64,000 bases of DNA from Tateyamaria pelophila (GCF_019966495.1 NZ_JAIMIA010000018.1:1-64000), one strand, 5' to 3'; positions 29,790 to 39,314 are shown, counted from the first letter of the stretch. Numbers and translations: made by a program. The notes: generated from the letters alone by a model not told the origin.

Positions 29790-30616
29790 CACTGCGCGCG
29801 ATGACCCTTGATGATCTGCAAACTGTCCTAGGCTGGGCCGCGCAAGAGGGGTGGAACCCCGGGCTGGAGGATGCAGAGGCGTTCTACGCGGCGGATCCGG
29901 CCGGCTTCTTGGTCAAGGACCTGGATGGCGGGCCGGTTGCTGCGATTTCCGTCGTCAACCACGATCCCAGCTTTGCTTTTCTCGGACTTTACCTGTGCAA
30001 GCCACAGTACCGCGGCCAAGGTCACGGGATTGCGGTCTGGCGCGCGGGTCTTGAACATGCAGACTCTCGCCGCATCGGATTGGACGGGGTTCCGGATCAG
30101 CAAGCGAACTATGCGCGCTCTGGGTTTGTAAAATATGGCAGCACAATACGGTTCGAAGGACGGGCCGAGGTCAAATCAGACCCGCGGGTCCGTTTCGCAA
30201 CTCAATCCGAACTCCCGTTATTGGTCGCCCGGGATATCAAGGCCAGTGGCATGCGCCGTGAAACATTCGCGACCGGCTGGTTTGCACAATCGCCGACACG
30301 ACAGACCACCGTCTTGGTCGACGGAACAGAGATCAAAGGGTTCGCCACATTCCGCTGCTGCAACCCGGGCACCAAGATTGGCCCATTTTACGCGGCCTCC
30401 GAAGCTGATGCGCGCGCGCTGTTGGCGTCCAACCCATTTGCCGCGCCCGGTGATCCGGTTTTCGTCGACGTACAGGAGCACGATTCAGCACTGGCCATAT
30501 TGCTTCGCAAAATGAGATTTGAACCGGGTTTTGAAACCGCAAGAATGTTCACTGGCGCACCCCCCAAAGCCGATCCCGCCCCGTTTCAAGCCATAGCGAC
30601 GATGGAACTTGGGTAA
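29786..30616 (+). CDS. GNAT family N-acetyltransferase with C-terminal acetyltransferase-like domain
   Basis: 276 residues. The N-terminal GNAT domain shows the acetyl-CoA pyrophosphate loop RGQGHG at 76-81. The second half (from about 145) resembles the YitH/HolE-type C-terminal domain that follows GNAT in two-domain proteins. It overlaps the GntR stop by four bases, so it may act on the compound handled by the divergent operon, for example as a resistance or modification step. The acceptor is not identifiable. Confidence 0.8.
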   Translation: MTLRAMTLDDLQTVLGWAAQEGWNPGLEDAEAFYAADPAGFLVKDLDGGPVAAISVVNHDPSFAFLGLYLCKPQYRGQGHGIAVWRAGLEHADSRRIGLDGVPDQQANYARSGFVKYGSTIRFEGRAEVKSDPRVRFATQSELPLLVARDIKASGMRRETFATGWFAQSPTRQTTVLVDGTEIKGFATFRCCNPGTKIGPFYAASEADARALLASNPFAAPGDPVFVDVQEHDSALAILLRKMRFEPGFETARMFTGAPPKADPAPFQAIATMELG

Positions 30617-30633
30617 GCGCCCGCAAAAGGCCG

Positions 30634-31782
30634 TTACGCGACCCGGTTCCCGCACACCCATACGGCGTGAATGATTGGCGTGGTTTCCATTACATCGAAC
30701 ATTACAAGATCGGCGCGCTTTCCCCGCATGATCTCTCCTCGGTCGGACAGGCCGACATGGTGCGCCGCGTTACGTGTCACCGTCGCCAGACCACGGGGCA
30801 GGTCGTTCCATGTCTTGGCCAAGAGCAAAGCCCCCTGAAGCAACGCGGCGGGTACGTAATCCGACGAAAGAATGTCCAGCCTGTCATGAGCCGCAAGATC
30901 ACTTGCGGCGACATTGCCGGAATGGGATCCGCCGCGCACCAAATTCGGAGCCCCCATGATATTGGCGATGCCAACGGCGTGACAAGCATCCGCGGCCTCA
31001 AAGGTCGTCGGAAATTCAGCCATCTGAATACCGAGGGCGTGACTGTGCGCAACCTGTTGTGCCGTCGTGTCGTCATGGCTGGCCAGTGTCGCGCCAAGGC
31101 GTTTTGCGGCTGCAACCGCGGCGGTTTCGTGCCGTGCGCCATATTGGTCCTGCAACTCACATAAAAACGCGATGTATTGATCGAAATTATCACGGGAGAT
31201 GCCGTTTTTCCCGCACACGTAATCCTCGAATTTTTGCAAATCGCGGAATTGGCGTTGGCCGGGGGTGTGATCCATCAGGGAAACGATGCCGACCTTGTCG
31301 TCCGGCCCAAACTCGTCGAGTTCTTCCATCAGCGTTTCTGAACAGACCTCTGCGCGCAGATGAATGTGATGGCTGATCTTGAGCGCGCCTGCAGCGCGCA
31401 TCTCAAGGATTTCATCGGCCATCTGACGGGCATACTTGGCGAAGCGTCGCTTGCTTTGGTCCGACGTGATCGAACCCACGCGAATGGCATCAAAAACGGT
31501 GGTTATTCCGGCACCTGCCAGTTCGCGGTCGTGCGCAACGATTGCAGGGCGGTGCGGCCAGTCGACTTTGGGGCGCGGTTGCATATGACGTTCGAGGTTG
31601 TCTGTATGCAATTCGATAAGGCCCGGCGCCAGGTATGCGCCTTGGCAATCCGTTGCTCCCGGAGGGACCGATGTACCGCCGGAGATATCGGTTATGACAC
31701 CATCATGCACTACGACGCTCCCCCTGACCACTTCGTCAACGAGGATAATCTGAGCGTTGGCCAGGACCAGATCGGTGTTCAT
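30634..31782 (-). CDS. phnM: PhnM-like alpha-D-ribose 1-methylphosphonate 5-triphosphate diphosphatase
   Basis: 382-residue amidohydrolase. The PhnM signature ELHTDNLERHMQPRP is present, plus metal-ligand segments HHIHLRAEV, SHDDTT and SSDYVP. In the C-P lyase pathway the enzyme releases pyrophosphate from ribose 1-methylphosphonate 5-triphosphate. No phnGHIJKL or phosphonate transporter genes are in the window, so this copy is an orphan here. It may assist a remote phn operon or act on another triphosphate. It is convergent with the GNAT gene. A 233-base gap upstream should hold its promoter. Confidence 0.87.
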   Translation of the reverse strand: MNTDLVLANAQIILVDEVVRGSVVVHDGVITDISGGTSVPPGATDCQGAYLAPGLIELHTDNLERHMQPRPKVDWPHRPAIVAHDRELAGAGITTVFDAIRVGSITSDQSKRRFAKYARQMADEILEMRAAGALKISHHIHLRAEVCSETLMEELDEFGPDDKVGIVSLMDHTPGQRQFRDLQKFEDYVCGKNGISRDNFDQYIAFLCELQDQYGARHETAAVAAAKRLGATLASHDDTTAQQVAHSHALGIQMAEFPTTFEAADACHAVGIANIMGAPNLVRGGSHSGNVAASDLAAHDRLDILSSDYVPAALLQGALLLAKTWNDLPRGLATVTRNAAHHVGLSDRGEIMRGKRADLVMFDVMETTPIIHAVWVCGNRVA

Positions 31783-32015
31783 GCGAAGGCTGCCACTTCT
31801 GTGTGAAAAATGTACTGGGACCGGCGCAGAATGCGCCCGATTAGGTCAGGTGTGTCGAACATGACGACCTGATGGCTGTGGAGCAAGGATGGTCGGCCCA
31901 TATCGAACACTGTGTCCAAGCGGGCCGCCGTTGTCGAGTTCCGTCACACGGATTGAATGCTGCGATTCACATCTTTGCATCTCTGCCGCAGTGCTCTTTC
32001 CATACTCGGCGCGGT

Positions 32016-33050
32016 TCAAGGCCGGGAATTGGGTGGGGCGGTGCTTTCTCTGATGATCAATGACACCGGAACGACGGCGGCGTGCTCGGTGCCTTCCCCG
32101 GACTGCGTGGTCAACCGCTCCAACAGCATTGATGCGGCGGTTTCACCGATCAGCAACCGGTCTTGCCGGATTGAGGTCAGCGGTGGAATGAACTGTTCGG
32201 CGAGGTCAATGTCGTCAAAGCCCATGACAGAGACATCTTGCGGGACTTTGAAATCTTGCCGGGACAGTTCCGAAATGAAGCCGAGGGCCAGCAGGTCAGA
32301 CGCGCAAAAGACGGCCGTAGGCCGATCCTCAAATGCGATCCAGGTCTTGGCCGCGAGACACCCGGCACGTAGCGAGAAGTCGCCCGGTATGATCCATTCC
32401 GGCTTGAGTTCCAAATCAAGCTTTTCGCATTCCGCAACAAAGGCATCCTTGCGCGCATGCATCAGCACATTACCGTCCGGTCCGGTGACATGCGCAATTT
32501 TGCGATGTCCGATAGAATGCAGATAGCGGACGGCCGTGCCTGTACCCCTTCGGTTTTCGCTGCGAACCGAGGGGAAATTACCGTCTTCGACCCACTCGCA
32601 GGCAAACAGGATCGGCTTGGACTGTGGCGCGTTTTTCAGCGACGCGACAACTGCGGGGTCGAGACCGCCATCGAGTATGATCATGCCGTCTGCGCGCGCG
32701 TCATCAAGGTAGTCGATCAATCGATCCCCGCTGTCATGCACCTGTTTGGTGCTTGCGATCAGCATGGAATAACCCCGGCGCGACAGGTTGAGTGATATGC
32801 CTTCCAAAATAGCCGAAAAAAACGGATTGGCGAGGTCTGGCAGCAAGACCAGGACCGATTGGGCCCGCTGCGTGCGCAAGTTTCGCGCTGCCCGATTGAC
32901 CCGGTACCCGCTGACTCTGACGGCTTCGGCGACGCGTTCTCTTGTCGATTCGTTTACCATCTTGGGGTTGGACAGAGTGCGAGACACGGTGGCAGTGGAC
33001 ACACCCGCGACGCGTGCAACATCCTGAAGTGTAGAAGTTTTTTGTGCCAC
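32016..33050 (-). CDS. LacI family transcriptional regulator
   Basis: 344 residues from GTG 33050. The helix-turn-helix is at the N-terminus (STLQDVARVAGVSTATVSRTLSN split by family-typical residues). The periplasmic-binding-like sensor domain follows (VLVLLPDLANPFF, GMIILDGGLD, VMGFDDIDLAEQF, LTSIRQD). The start is chosen because homology begins right after it and AAAGG lies about eight bases upstream; longer in-frame extension runs across the operators. It is divergent from the sugar ABC operon and most likely represses it in the absence of a sugar effector, and itself. Confidence 0.92.
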   Translation of the reverse strand: MAQKTSTLQDVARVAGVSTATVSRTLSNPKMVNESTRERVAEAVRVSGYRVNRAARNLRTQRAQSVLVLLPDLANPFFSAILEGISLNLSRRGYSMLIASTKQVHDSGDRLIDYLDDARADGMIILDGGLDPAVVASLKNAPQSKPILFACEWVEDGNFPSVRSENRRGTGTAVRYLHSIGHRKIAHVTGPDGNVLMHARKDAFVAECEKLDLELKPEWIIPGDFSLRAGCLAAKTWIAFEDRPTAVFCASDLLALGFISELSRQDFKVPQDVSVMGFDDIDLAEQFIPPLTSIRQDRLLIGETAASMLLERLTTQSGEGTEHAAVVPVSLIIRESTAPPNSRP

Positions 33051-33075
33051 AACTCTGCCTTTCGATCCATCGATA

Positions 33076-33089
33076 TGTAATCGATTACA
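33076..33089. promoter_or_regulatory. LacI-type operator O1
   Basis: TGTAATCGATTACA is a perfect 14-bp palindrome 26 bases upstream of the LacI start and just upstream of a consensus -35 for the ABC operon. The central CG and A/T-rich arms are typical of LacI-family sites. Confidence 0.8.
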
Positions 33090-33096
33090 ATAATGA

Positions 33097-33127
33097 TTGA
33101 CAGGCCACATATGCGCAACGCAATAAT
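33097..33127 (+). promoter_or_regulatory. Promoter candidate of the sugar ABC operon
   Basis: TTGACA (33097-33102) is a perfect -35. AATAAT (33122-33127) is a good -10 with a long 19-base spacer. It is flanked on both sides by LacI-type operators. Confidence 0.5.
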
Positions 33128-33140
33128 GTAATCGATTGCA
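33127..33140. promoter_or_regulatory. LacI-type operator O2
   Basis: TGTAATCGATTGCA matches O1 except for one base. The two sites are 51 bp apart centre to centre (about five helical turns), and this one overlaps the expected transcription start of the ABC operon. The geometry suits repression by looping. Confidence 0.78.
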
Positions 33141-33196
33141 GACGGCCGTGATCACAAAAAACAAACGCGGAACTCCGCGGTTTCTGGGAGGAACCA

Positions 33197-34426
33197 ATGT
33201 CCAAAGTAATGAAATCCCTGGTGATGGGGACCGCGCTCACATGTGCAACCGTCGCGCATGCGGTCGAACTTGAGGTGACCCACTGGTGGACGTCCGGTGG
33301 CGAAGCCGTTGCGGTGACGAAATTTGCCGATGCCTGGAATGCGACCGGTAACACCTGGGTCGATGGCGCCATTGCGGGCTCTGGCGGTACAGCGCGTCCG
33401 ATTATTATTTCACGCATTCTGGGCGGCGACCCGATGGCGGCAACCCAGCTGAACCACGGTCGTCAGGCCGAAGAGCTGATCGAAGCTGGCATGATGCTGG
33501 ACCTGACGGATGTGGCGGAAGCAGGCGGATGGCGTGACATCGTGAACCCGCCAGCGCTTTTGGACTCGTGCACCTTGGACGGTCGAATTTATTGCGTGCC
33601 GGTGAACATTCACTCCGGACAATGGATGTGGCTGTCACATGCCGCTTATGAAAAGGCCGGTGTGCCCGTGCCAGCGGACTGGAACGAATTTGTTGCCACG
33701 GCACCTGAACTGCAAGCGGCAGGCATCTTGCCATTGGCGATGGGTCAGCAGGGCTGGCAGCAGAACCTCGCGTTCGGTGCGATCACAATCGCGGTCGCCG
33801 GCCTCGATGCATGGCGCGAAGTCACGGTGAATAAGAACGCCGAAGTGGCGGCAGGCCCGGAATACACAGCTGTCTTTCAGGCGGTCGCGGATGCGCGCGA
33901 ACTGGCCCGCGGATCCAACGTTCAGGACTGGAACCAGGCAACCAACATGGTGATCACCGGCACGGCTGGTGCGCAGTTGATGGGCGACTGGGCGCAAGGC
34001 GAATTTGCGGTGGCCGAAAAGGTCGAAGGTCAGGATTACTCATGCCTGCCGGGCTTGGGGCTGAATGCGATCCTGGATACCGGCGGGGATGCTTTCTATT
34101 TCCCGGTCAACGATGATCCGGAAATCACCGCTGCGCAAAAGGAGCTGGCGGCGCTGTTGATTTCGCCCGAAGTCCAGGTGTCCTTCAACCTTGCAAAGGG
34201 TTCGCTGCCGGTACGCGGTGACATCGATATGTCCGCTGCAAACGGCTGCATGCAAAAGGGCCTGGGTATTCTGGCGGACGGCGGCGTGTTGCCCTCTGGC
34301 GACCAGTCCCTTTCGGCTGATACGCAAACCCAGATCGAAGATCTGATGGCGCAGTTCTGGTCCGGCGACATGCCTGCTGCGGAAGCGCAAGCCAAGTACG
34401 TCGATATCATTGCCAGCGCCGACTAA
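33197..34426 (+). CDS. Sugar ABC transporter substrate-binding protein (family 1)
   Basis: 409 residues with signal peptide ending AHA-VELEV. The N-terminus ELEVTHWWTSGGE is characteristic of glucose/mannose-type (GtsA-like) family-1 sugar-binding proteins, as are YCVPVNIHSGQWMWLS and the DWAQGEF segment. Two cysteine pairs may form disulfides. GGGAGGAACC precedes ATG 33197. First gene of an operon with two permeases, an ATPase, two isomerases and a dehydrogenase, under LacI control. The ligand is probably a hexose, sugar alcohol or cyclitol. Confidence 0.9.
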   Translation: MSKVMKSLVMGTALTCATVAHAVELEVTHWWTSGGEAVAVTKFADAWNATGNTWVDGAIAGSGGTARPIIISRILGGDPMAATQLNHGRQAEELIEAGMMLDLTDVAEAGGWRDIVNPPALLDSCTLDGRIYCVPVNIHSGQWMWLSHAAYEKAGVPVPADWNEFVATAPELQAAGILPLAMGQQGWQQNLAFGAITIAVAGLDAWREVTVNKNAEVAAGPEYTAVFQAVADARELARGSNVQDWNQATNMVITGTAGAQLMGDWAQGEFAVAEKVEGQDYSCLPGLGLNAILDTGGDAFYFPVNDDPEITAAQKELAALLISPEVQVSFNLAKGSLPVRGDIDMSAANGCMQKGLGILADGGVLPSGDQSLSADTQTQIEDLMAQFWSGDMPAAEAQAKYVDIIASAD

Positions 34427-34443
34427 GCAGCGACGGTATACTC

Positions 34444-34470
34444 GGCCCGGCACTCGGTTTGTGCCGGGCC
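34444..34470 (+). promoter_or_regulatory. Stem-loop downstream of the sugar-binding-protein gene
   Basis: GGCCCGGCAC (34444-34453) pairs perfectly with GTGCCGGGCC (34461-34470) around a seven-base loop. No T-run follows, so partial attenuation or 3'-end protection of the binding-protein message is more likely than full termination. Confidence 0.7.
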
Positions 34471-34513
34471 CATTCAACACAGTTCACATGTCCTCTCATT
34501 AGGAGCCGACACG

Positions 34514-35431
34514 ATGACCGTGACCTCGGACCCTGCTTCCCGCGTGGCAAAACGCCCCAACCGGCTGTTCAAGAACCTGATGGCCAAGTTGGCGTCGATC
34601 CCGATGATCCTGACGGCACTGGTGGTCTTTGTCGGCGGAACAACATGGACGATCGTGTATTCTTTTACCGGCTCTCGGATGTTGCCCAAAACCAATTGGG
34701 TCGGGCTGGATCAATACGAGCGTTTGTGGAGCTCGGACCGCTGGATCATCTCCATCAAGAATCTCGGGATTTACGGTAGTTTTTCCATGATCCTGACGTT
34801 GGTCTTGGGCTTCTGTCTGGCTGCCTGCCTTGACCGCAAGATCCGGTTCGAGAGCGCCTTTCGCACCATCTTTCTCTATCCGTTTGCGCTGTCCTTCGTT
34901 GTGACGGGGCTGGCATGGCAGTGGATCCTGAACCCGGAGTTCGGCGTACAAAGCGTCGTGCGCGGCTGGGGCTGGGAGACGTTCACGTTCAATCCGCTGA
35001 ACGATCCCGACACGGTCATTTTCGGCATTCTCATCGCGGGCCTTTGGCAGGGCACCGGGCTGATCATGTGCATCATGCTGGCCGGGTTGCGCGGCATCGA
35101 CGAAGACATCTGGAAAGCGGCCAAAGTCGACGGGATCGGGACCATCAAAACCTATGTCGTGGTGATCATCCCGATGATGCGGCCGGTGTTCATCACGTCG
35201 CTGGTGCTGATCGCGGCAGGCATCATCAAACTCTATGATCTGGTCGTCGCGCAGACCGGAGGGGGCCCGGGTCTCGCTTCCGAAGTGCCCGCCAAATACG
35301 TGATTGAATATATGTTCCGCGCCCAGAACCTCGGCCAGGGCTTTGCGGCCTCAACCATGATGTTGTGTTCCGTCGTGATCATCCTGATCCCTTGGGCATA
35401 TCTCGAATTCGGAGGCCGGAAACGTGGCTGA
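34514..35431 (+). CDS. Sugar ABC transporter permease (MalF-like)
   Basis: 305 residues, six predicted helices. The EAA loop reads DEDIWKAAKVDGIGTIKTYVVVIIPMM. AGGAG is eight bases before the ATG. The last eight bases overlap the next permease gene. It pairs with the following permease as a heterodimeric channel. Confidence 0.92.
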   Translation: MTVTSDPASRVAKRPNRLFKNLMAKLASIPMILTALVVFVGGTTWTIVYSFTGSRMLPKTNWVGLDQYERLWSSDRWIISIKNLGIYGSFSMILTLVLGFCLAACLDRKIRFESAFRTIFLYPFALSFVVTGLAWQWILNPEFGVQSVVRGWGWETFTFNPLNDPDTVIFGILIAGLWQGTGLIMCIMLAGLRGIDEDIWKAAKVDGIGTIKTYVVVIIPMMRPVFITSLVLIAAGIIKLYDLVVAQTGGGPGLASEVPAKYVIEYMFRAQNLGQGFAASTMMLCSVVIILIPWAYLEFGGRKRG

Positions 35432-36329
35432 TCTCTCTGTCAACTCCTCCGCCGGTCCGCGCGGACCAAAACCGAAAAAAAGCTTCAGCCGTGCCAATAT
35501 CTTTCTCTATGGCACACTGATCGTCGTCTCCATGTATTACCTTTTGCCGCTGTACGTGATGGTCGTCACGTCGCTCAAGGGCATGCCGGAAATCCGCATG
35601 GGCAACGTGTTCGGCCCGCCCATGGAAATCACCTTTGAACCTTGGGTCAAGGCGTGGTCCGAAGCCTGCACAGGCATCAATTGCGACGGGCTGTCACGGG
35701 GGTTCGGCAACTCGATCCAGATTTTGATCCCCTCCATAATCCTGTCGATCGCCATTGCGTCGATCAACGGATACGCGCTGTCGAACTGGAAATTCAAAGG
35801 GTCGGAAGTCTTCTTCACCATTCTGATCATCGGGGCGTTTATCCCGTATCAGACGATGCTCTATCCGATCGTGATCCTGCTGCGCGAGATCGGGTTGATG
35901 GGGTCGATTGGCGGGCTGGTGCTGGTGCATACCGTTTTTGGGATGCCCATTCTGACACTGCTCTTCCGAAATTACTTTGCATCGGTGCCCGAAGAGCTGT
36001 TCAAGGCAGCTCGGGTCGACGGGGCAGGGTTCTGGCAGATTTACTTTCAGATCATGTTGCCCATGGCGCTGCCAATCTTCGTGGTCGCGATCATCTTGCA
36101 GGTGACAGGCATCTGGAACGATTTTCTGTTTGGCGTCATCTACACCAAACCGGCAACGTATCCGATGACGGTGCAGCTCAATAATATCGTCAATTCGGTG
36201 CAGGGCATCAAGGAATACAACGTCAACATGGCGGCGACATTGCTGACCGGTTTGGTTCCTCTCGTCATTTATTTCGCATCCGGCAAACTCTTTGTTCGCG
36301 GCATCGCCGCTGGCGCAGTCAAAGGCTGA
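35424..36329 (+). CDS. Sugar ABC transporter permease (MalG-like)
   Basis: 301 residues, GTG start with GGAGG eight bases upstream. Six predicted helices; the EAA loop is PEELFKAARVDGAGFWQIYFQIMLP. The C-terminus RGIAAGAVKG is typical of this permease class. Followed eight bases later by the ATPase gene. Confidence 0.92.
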   Translation: MADLSVNSSAGPRGPKPKKSFSRANIFLYGTLIVVSMYYLLPLYVMVVTSLKGMPEIRMGNVFGPPMEITFEPWVKAWSEACTGINCDGLSRGFGNSIQILIPSIILSIAIASINGYALSNWKFKGSEVFFTILIIGAFIPYQTMLYPIVILLREIGLMGSIGGLVLVHTVFGMPILTLLFRNYFASVPEELFKAARVDGAGFWQIYFQIMLPMALPIFVVAIILQVTGIWNDFLFGVIYTKPATYPMTVQLNNIVNSVQGIKEYNVNMAATLLTGLVPLVIYFASGKLFVRGIAAGAVKG

Positions 36330-36337
36330 TTGATCCC

Positions 36338-37417
36338 ATGACAAACTCCGTTGAAATCAAAGATCTGGATCTGTCCTTCGGGGCGGTTCAGGTTCTGAAA
36401 CAACTGAACATCGATATTGCCGAGGGCGAATTTCTGGTGCTGCTGGGCTCGTCCGGATGCGGCAAATCCACGTTGCTCAACTGCATCGCGGGACTGCTCG
36501 AAGTGACCGATGGCCAGGTTTTTATCAAGGGCCAGAACGTGACGTGGGCGGAGCCGTCGGAACGGGGCATTGGTATGGTGTTTCAATCCTATGCGCTTTA
36601 TCCGCAAATGACTGTTCGTGGAAACCTGTCTTTTGGCCTCAAGAATGCGAAGGTTCCCAAGGACGAAATTCAAAAGCGTGTGGCACGTGTGGCGGAAGTT
36701 CTGCAAATCGAGCCGCTTCTTGACCGCAAACCCGGTGCGCTTTCGGGCGGCCAACGCCAACGGGTGGCGATTGGGCGCGCATTGGTGCGCGATGTCGATG
36801 TATTTCTGTTCGACGAGCCGTTGTCGAATCTGGATGCCAAGCTCCGGACGGACCTGCGGGTCGAATTGAAACGGTTGCATAAAAAGCTCAAGAACACGAT
36901 GATCTACGTGACCCATGATCAGGTCGAAGCGATGACCCTGGCGGATCGGATTTCGATCATGAAGGACGGCATGATCCAGCAACTGGATGCGCCCGAAGTG
37001 ATCTATGCCAAACCCTGCAACAAGTATGTCGCAGACTTCATCGGGTCGCCTGCCATGAACCTCTTCGAGGGGCACCTGAGCGGAAACACGTTCACCTGCG
37101 ACGGGTTTACCGTCGATGTGAGCGGATATGAATTCGGTTCGCAACCGCGCCGCGATAGTGCCGTTTGGTTGGGCATCCGGCCCGAGCATATCGTGACGGG
37201 CGATGCTGCTGCGTCAGCGACGTTCAACGGCTCGGCCGAGATCGATATCGTAGAGCCGATGGGCTCTGACACTCTGGTATGGATCGACTTTGCCGGGCAA
37301 TCCGTTCGCGTACGCACCGAAGGACAATCGGGGCTGAGGTCCGGCGAGGCGCTCACCATCGGGTTTGACGCGTCCCGCCTGCATCTCTTTGACATGAAAA
37401 CAGAGATACGTCTCTAA
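36338..37417 (+). CDS. Sugar ABC transporter ATP-binding protein (UgpC/MsmK-like)
   Basis: 359 residues. Walker A GSSGCGKS at 37-44, signature LSGGQRQRVAIGRALV, Walker B FLFDEPLSNLDAKLR and YVTHDQVEAMTLAD. A C-terminal TOBE/OB regulatory domain (about 240-359, with WLGIRPEHI) marks the carbohydrate-uptake (CUT1) class. It completes the transporter in the operon. Confidence 0.94.
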   Translation: MTNSVEIKDLDLSFGAVQVLKQLNIDIAEGEFLVLLGSSGCGKSTLLNCIAGLLEVTDGQVFIKGQNVTWAEPSERGIGMVFQSYALYPQMTVRGNLSFGLKNAKVPKDEIQKRVARVAEVLQIEPLLDRKPGALSGGQRQRVAIGRALVRDVDVFLFDEPLSNLDAKLRTDLRVELKRLHKKLKNTMIYVTHDQVEAMTLADRISIMKDGMIQQLDAPEVIYAKPCNKYVADFIGSPAMNLFEGHLSGNTFTCDGFTVDVSGYEFGSQPRRDSAVWLGIRPEHIVTGDAAASATFNGSAEIDIVEPMGSDTLVWIDFAGQSVRVRTEGQSGLRSGEALTIGFDASRLHLFDMKTEIRL

Positions 37418-37432
37418 ACTGAAAGCAAGAAC

Positions 37433-38197
37433 ATGACTGTATCACTTCAACTTTATTCGATGCGCGACTGTGCCGACCAAATTGCATTGCTGGCCAAATT
37501 GCCCGCGATGGGTATCTCCCGTGTCGAAGGCTATGGCGGCGTCTACGGTGATCCATCTGCTTACCGTGCGGCGATGGATGCCAACGGGATCACAATGCCG
37601 TCGGGGCACATGGGGCTGGCGGATATCGAAGCGAATTTTGACGGGACAATGGAAATCGTCAAGGCGATGGGCATGACCCATGTCTTTGCGCCCTATCTCG
37701 AAGAGAAACATCGTCCGACCACTGCGGCAGGCTATACCGAATTGGCGCAGCGCCTTGGCAACGCCGCCAATCGCTACGCGGAACAGGGGATTTCCTTTGG
37801 CTGGCACAACCATGACTTTGAGTTCGTTGCGTTGCCGGATGGCAGCACGCCTATGGATCTCATTCTGGATCACGCGCCCAACATCAAATGGGAGGCTGAT
37901 CTGGCATGGGTTGTTCGGGGCGGCCGCGATCCATTGGAATACATCCACCGCTACGGTGATCGGATGACGGCGGTGCATGTCAAAGACATCGCCGAAGCCG
38001 GGTCCAATGCGGACGAGGATGGCTGGTCTGATCTTGGGGCCGGGACGCTGGATTGGGCGGCCTATCTGCGCGCCTGCCGCCAAACATCCGATGATCTGAT
38101 TTATGCGCTGGAGCATGATAAACCAAGCGACCCGGTCGGCTATGCCAGTCGCTCAGCCGCCGCATTCAAAGACTTGTGGGAAAAGACAAATGACTGA
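37433..38197 (+). CDS. Sugar phosphate isomerase/epimerase (xylose isomerase-like TIM barrel)
   Basis: 254 residues. AP-endonuclease-2/IolE-IolI-type TIM barrel with metal-site pieces WHNHDFEF, WEADLAWV, AVHVKDI and LEHDKP. It likely isomerises or epimerises the imported sugar or a keto derivative made by the neighbouring dehydrogenase. It overlaps the dehydrogenase gene by eight bases. Substrate unknown. Confidence 0.85.
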   Translation: MTVSLQLYSMRDCADQIALLAKLPAMGISRVEGYGGVYGDPSAYRAAMDANGITMPSGHMGLADIEANFDGTMEIVKAMGMTHVFAPYLEEKHRPTTAAGYTELAQRLGNAANRYAEQGISFGWHNHDFEFVALPDGSTPMDLILDHAPNIKWEADLAWVVRGGRDPLEYIHRYGDRMTAVHVKDIAEAGSNADEDGWSDLGAGTLDWAAYLRACRQTSDDLIYALEHDKPSDPVGYASRSAAAFKDLWEKTND

Positions 38198-39314
38198 GAA
38201 ACTGGGCGTAGGCATCATCGGATGCGGGAACATCTCGGCGGCCTATCTGCAACTCGGGCCATTGTTCCAAGGCTACGAAATACTGGCGGTTGCCGACATC
38301 AATATGGACAACGCACAGGCACGCGCAGCTGAATTCAATGTGCGCGCTCACACGGTTGAGGAGTTGTTGGCCGCAAAAGATATTGATCTGGTGATTAACC
38401 TCACAATCCCTGCGGCGCATGTCGAAGTCTCCCGGGCAATTTTGCAGGCGGGTAAGCACGTCTATTCCGAAAAGCCCTTTGTGCTCAGCCTGGCTGAAGC
38501 GCAGGAACTGGGCGCTCTTGCAAAGGCCAACGGGCTGCGGATCGGCTCGGCACCAGACACGTTCATGGGGGCAAGCCACCAATTGGCGCGCAAGCTGGTC
38601 GATGATGGCACGATTGGTACCGTGACCTCCGGCACCGCAATCGTGATGTCCCACGGCATGGAGGACTGGCATCCGAACCCTGACTTCTTTTTTCGACAGG
38701 GCGGCGGGCCGATCCTTGATCTGGGACCGTATTACATCTGCAATCTGGTCCAGATGCTGGGACCTGTTGCCAAAGTCACCAGCTTTACCGGATCGGCGCA
38801 GGATAAACGCACGATCAACAATGGCCCCCGCAAGGGTGAAACCGTCCCGGTCGAAACCCCGACGACGATCCATGCTCTGTTATCCTTCGAAAGCGGTGCC
38901 ATCATAACGCTGCTGGCCAGTTGGGACGTGTGGGCCAGCAACCACCCGATCATGGAACTGTACGGCACAGGCGGGACGATGAATGTGCCGGATCCAAACT
39001 TCTTTGGCGGTGATCTGACGGTGACGGAGCGCAGCGGCGACCCCGTCGCGCAATCCTGGGATCACCCGTTTGGTGTCCCGAATTTTGAAAGCACGCGGGC
39101 TAATTATCGGGGCGCGGGTTTGGCGGATATGGCTTTGGCGATCACGGCGGGGCGCCCGCATCGCTGCAACGACGATTTCGCAACCCATGTGGTCGAAGTC
39201 ATGACGGCCATATTGGACGCGGGCGAAAGCGGGCAAATCTTGTCCATGACAACAACATGCGACCGACCCGAGGCCTTGAACCCGGATCAAGCGCGCGCAT
39301 TGATGGCCAGATAG
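38190..39314 (+). CDS. Gfo/Idh/MocA family oxidoreductase
   Basis: 374 residues. The NAD(P)-binding motif GIIGCGNI is at 8-15 and the family EKP triad appears as Glu94-Lys95-Pro96. The C-terminal alpha/beta substrate domain is complete, with GGGPILDLGPYYI. Such enzymes oxidise sugars or inositols at a ring hydroxyl. The ATG 38190 lies inside the end of the preceding gene; upstream ATGs in frame are within that gene and are not used. The two flanking isomerases suggest an oxidation-epimerisation-reduction route. Confidence 0.9.
   Translation: MTEKLGVGIIGCGNISAAYLQLGPLFQGYEILAVADINMDNAQARAAEFNVRAHTVEELLAAKDIDLVINLTIPAAHVEVSRAILQAGKHVYSEKPFVLSLAEAQELGALAKANGLRIGSAPDTFMGASHQLARKLVDDGTIGTVTSGTAIVMSHGMEDWHPNPDFFFRQGGGPILDLGPYYICNLVQMLGPVAKVTSFTGSAQDKRTINNGPRKGETVPVETPTTIHALLSFESGAIITLLASWDVWASNHPIMELYGTGGTMNVPDPNFFGGDLTVTERSGDPVAQSWDHPFGVPNFESTRANYRGAGLADMALAITAGRPHRCNDDFATHVVEVMTAILDAGESGQILSMTTTCDRPEALNPDQARALMAR

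Noticed and set aside
29786-31782. GNAT plus PhnM as part of a C-P lyase operon
   Set aside because: The genes are convergent, no other phn gene is present and the GNAT protein is a two-domain type unlike the short PhnO.
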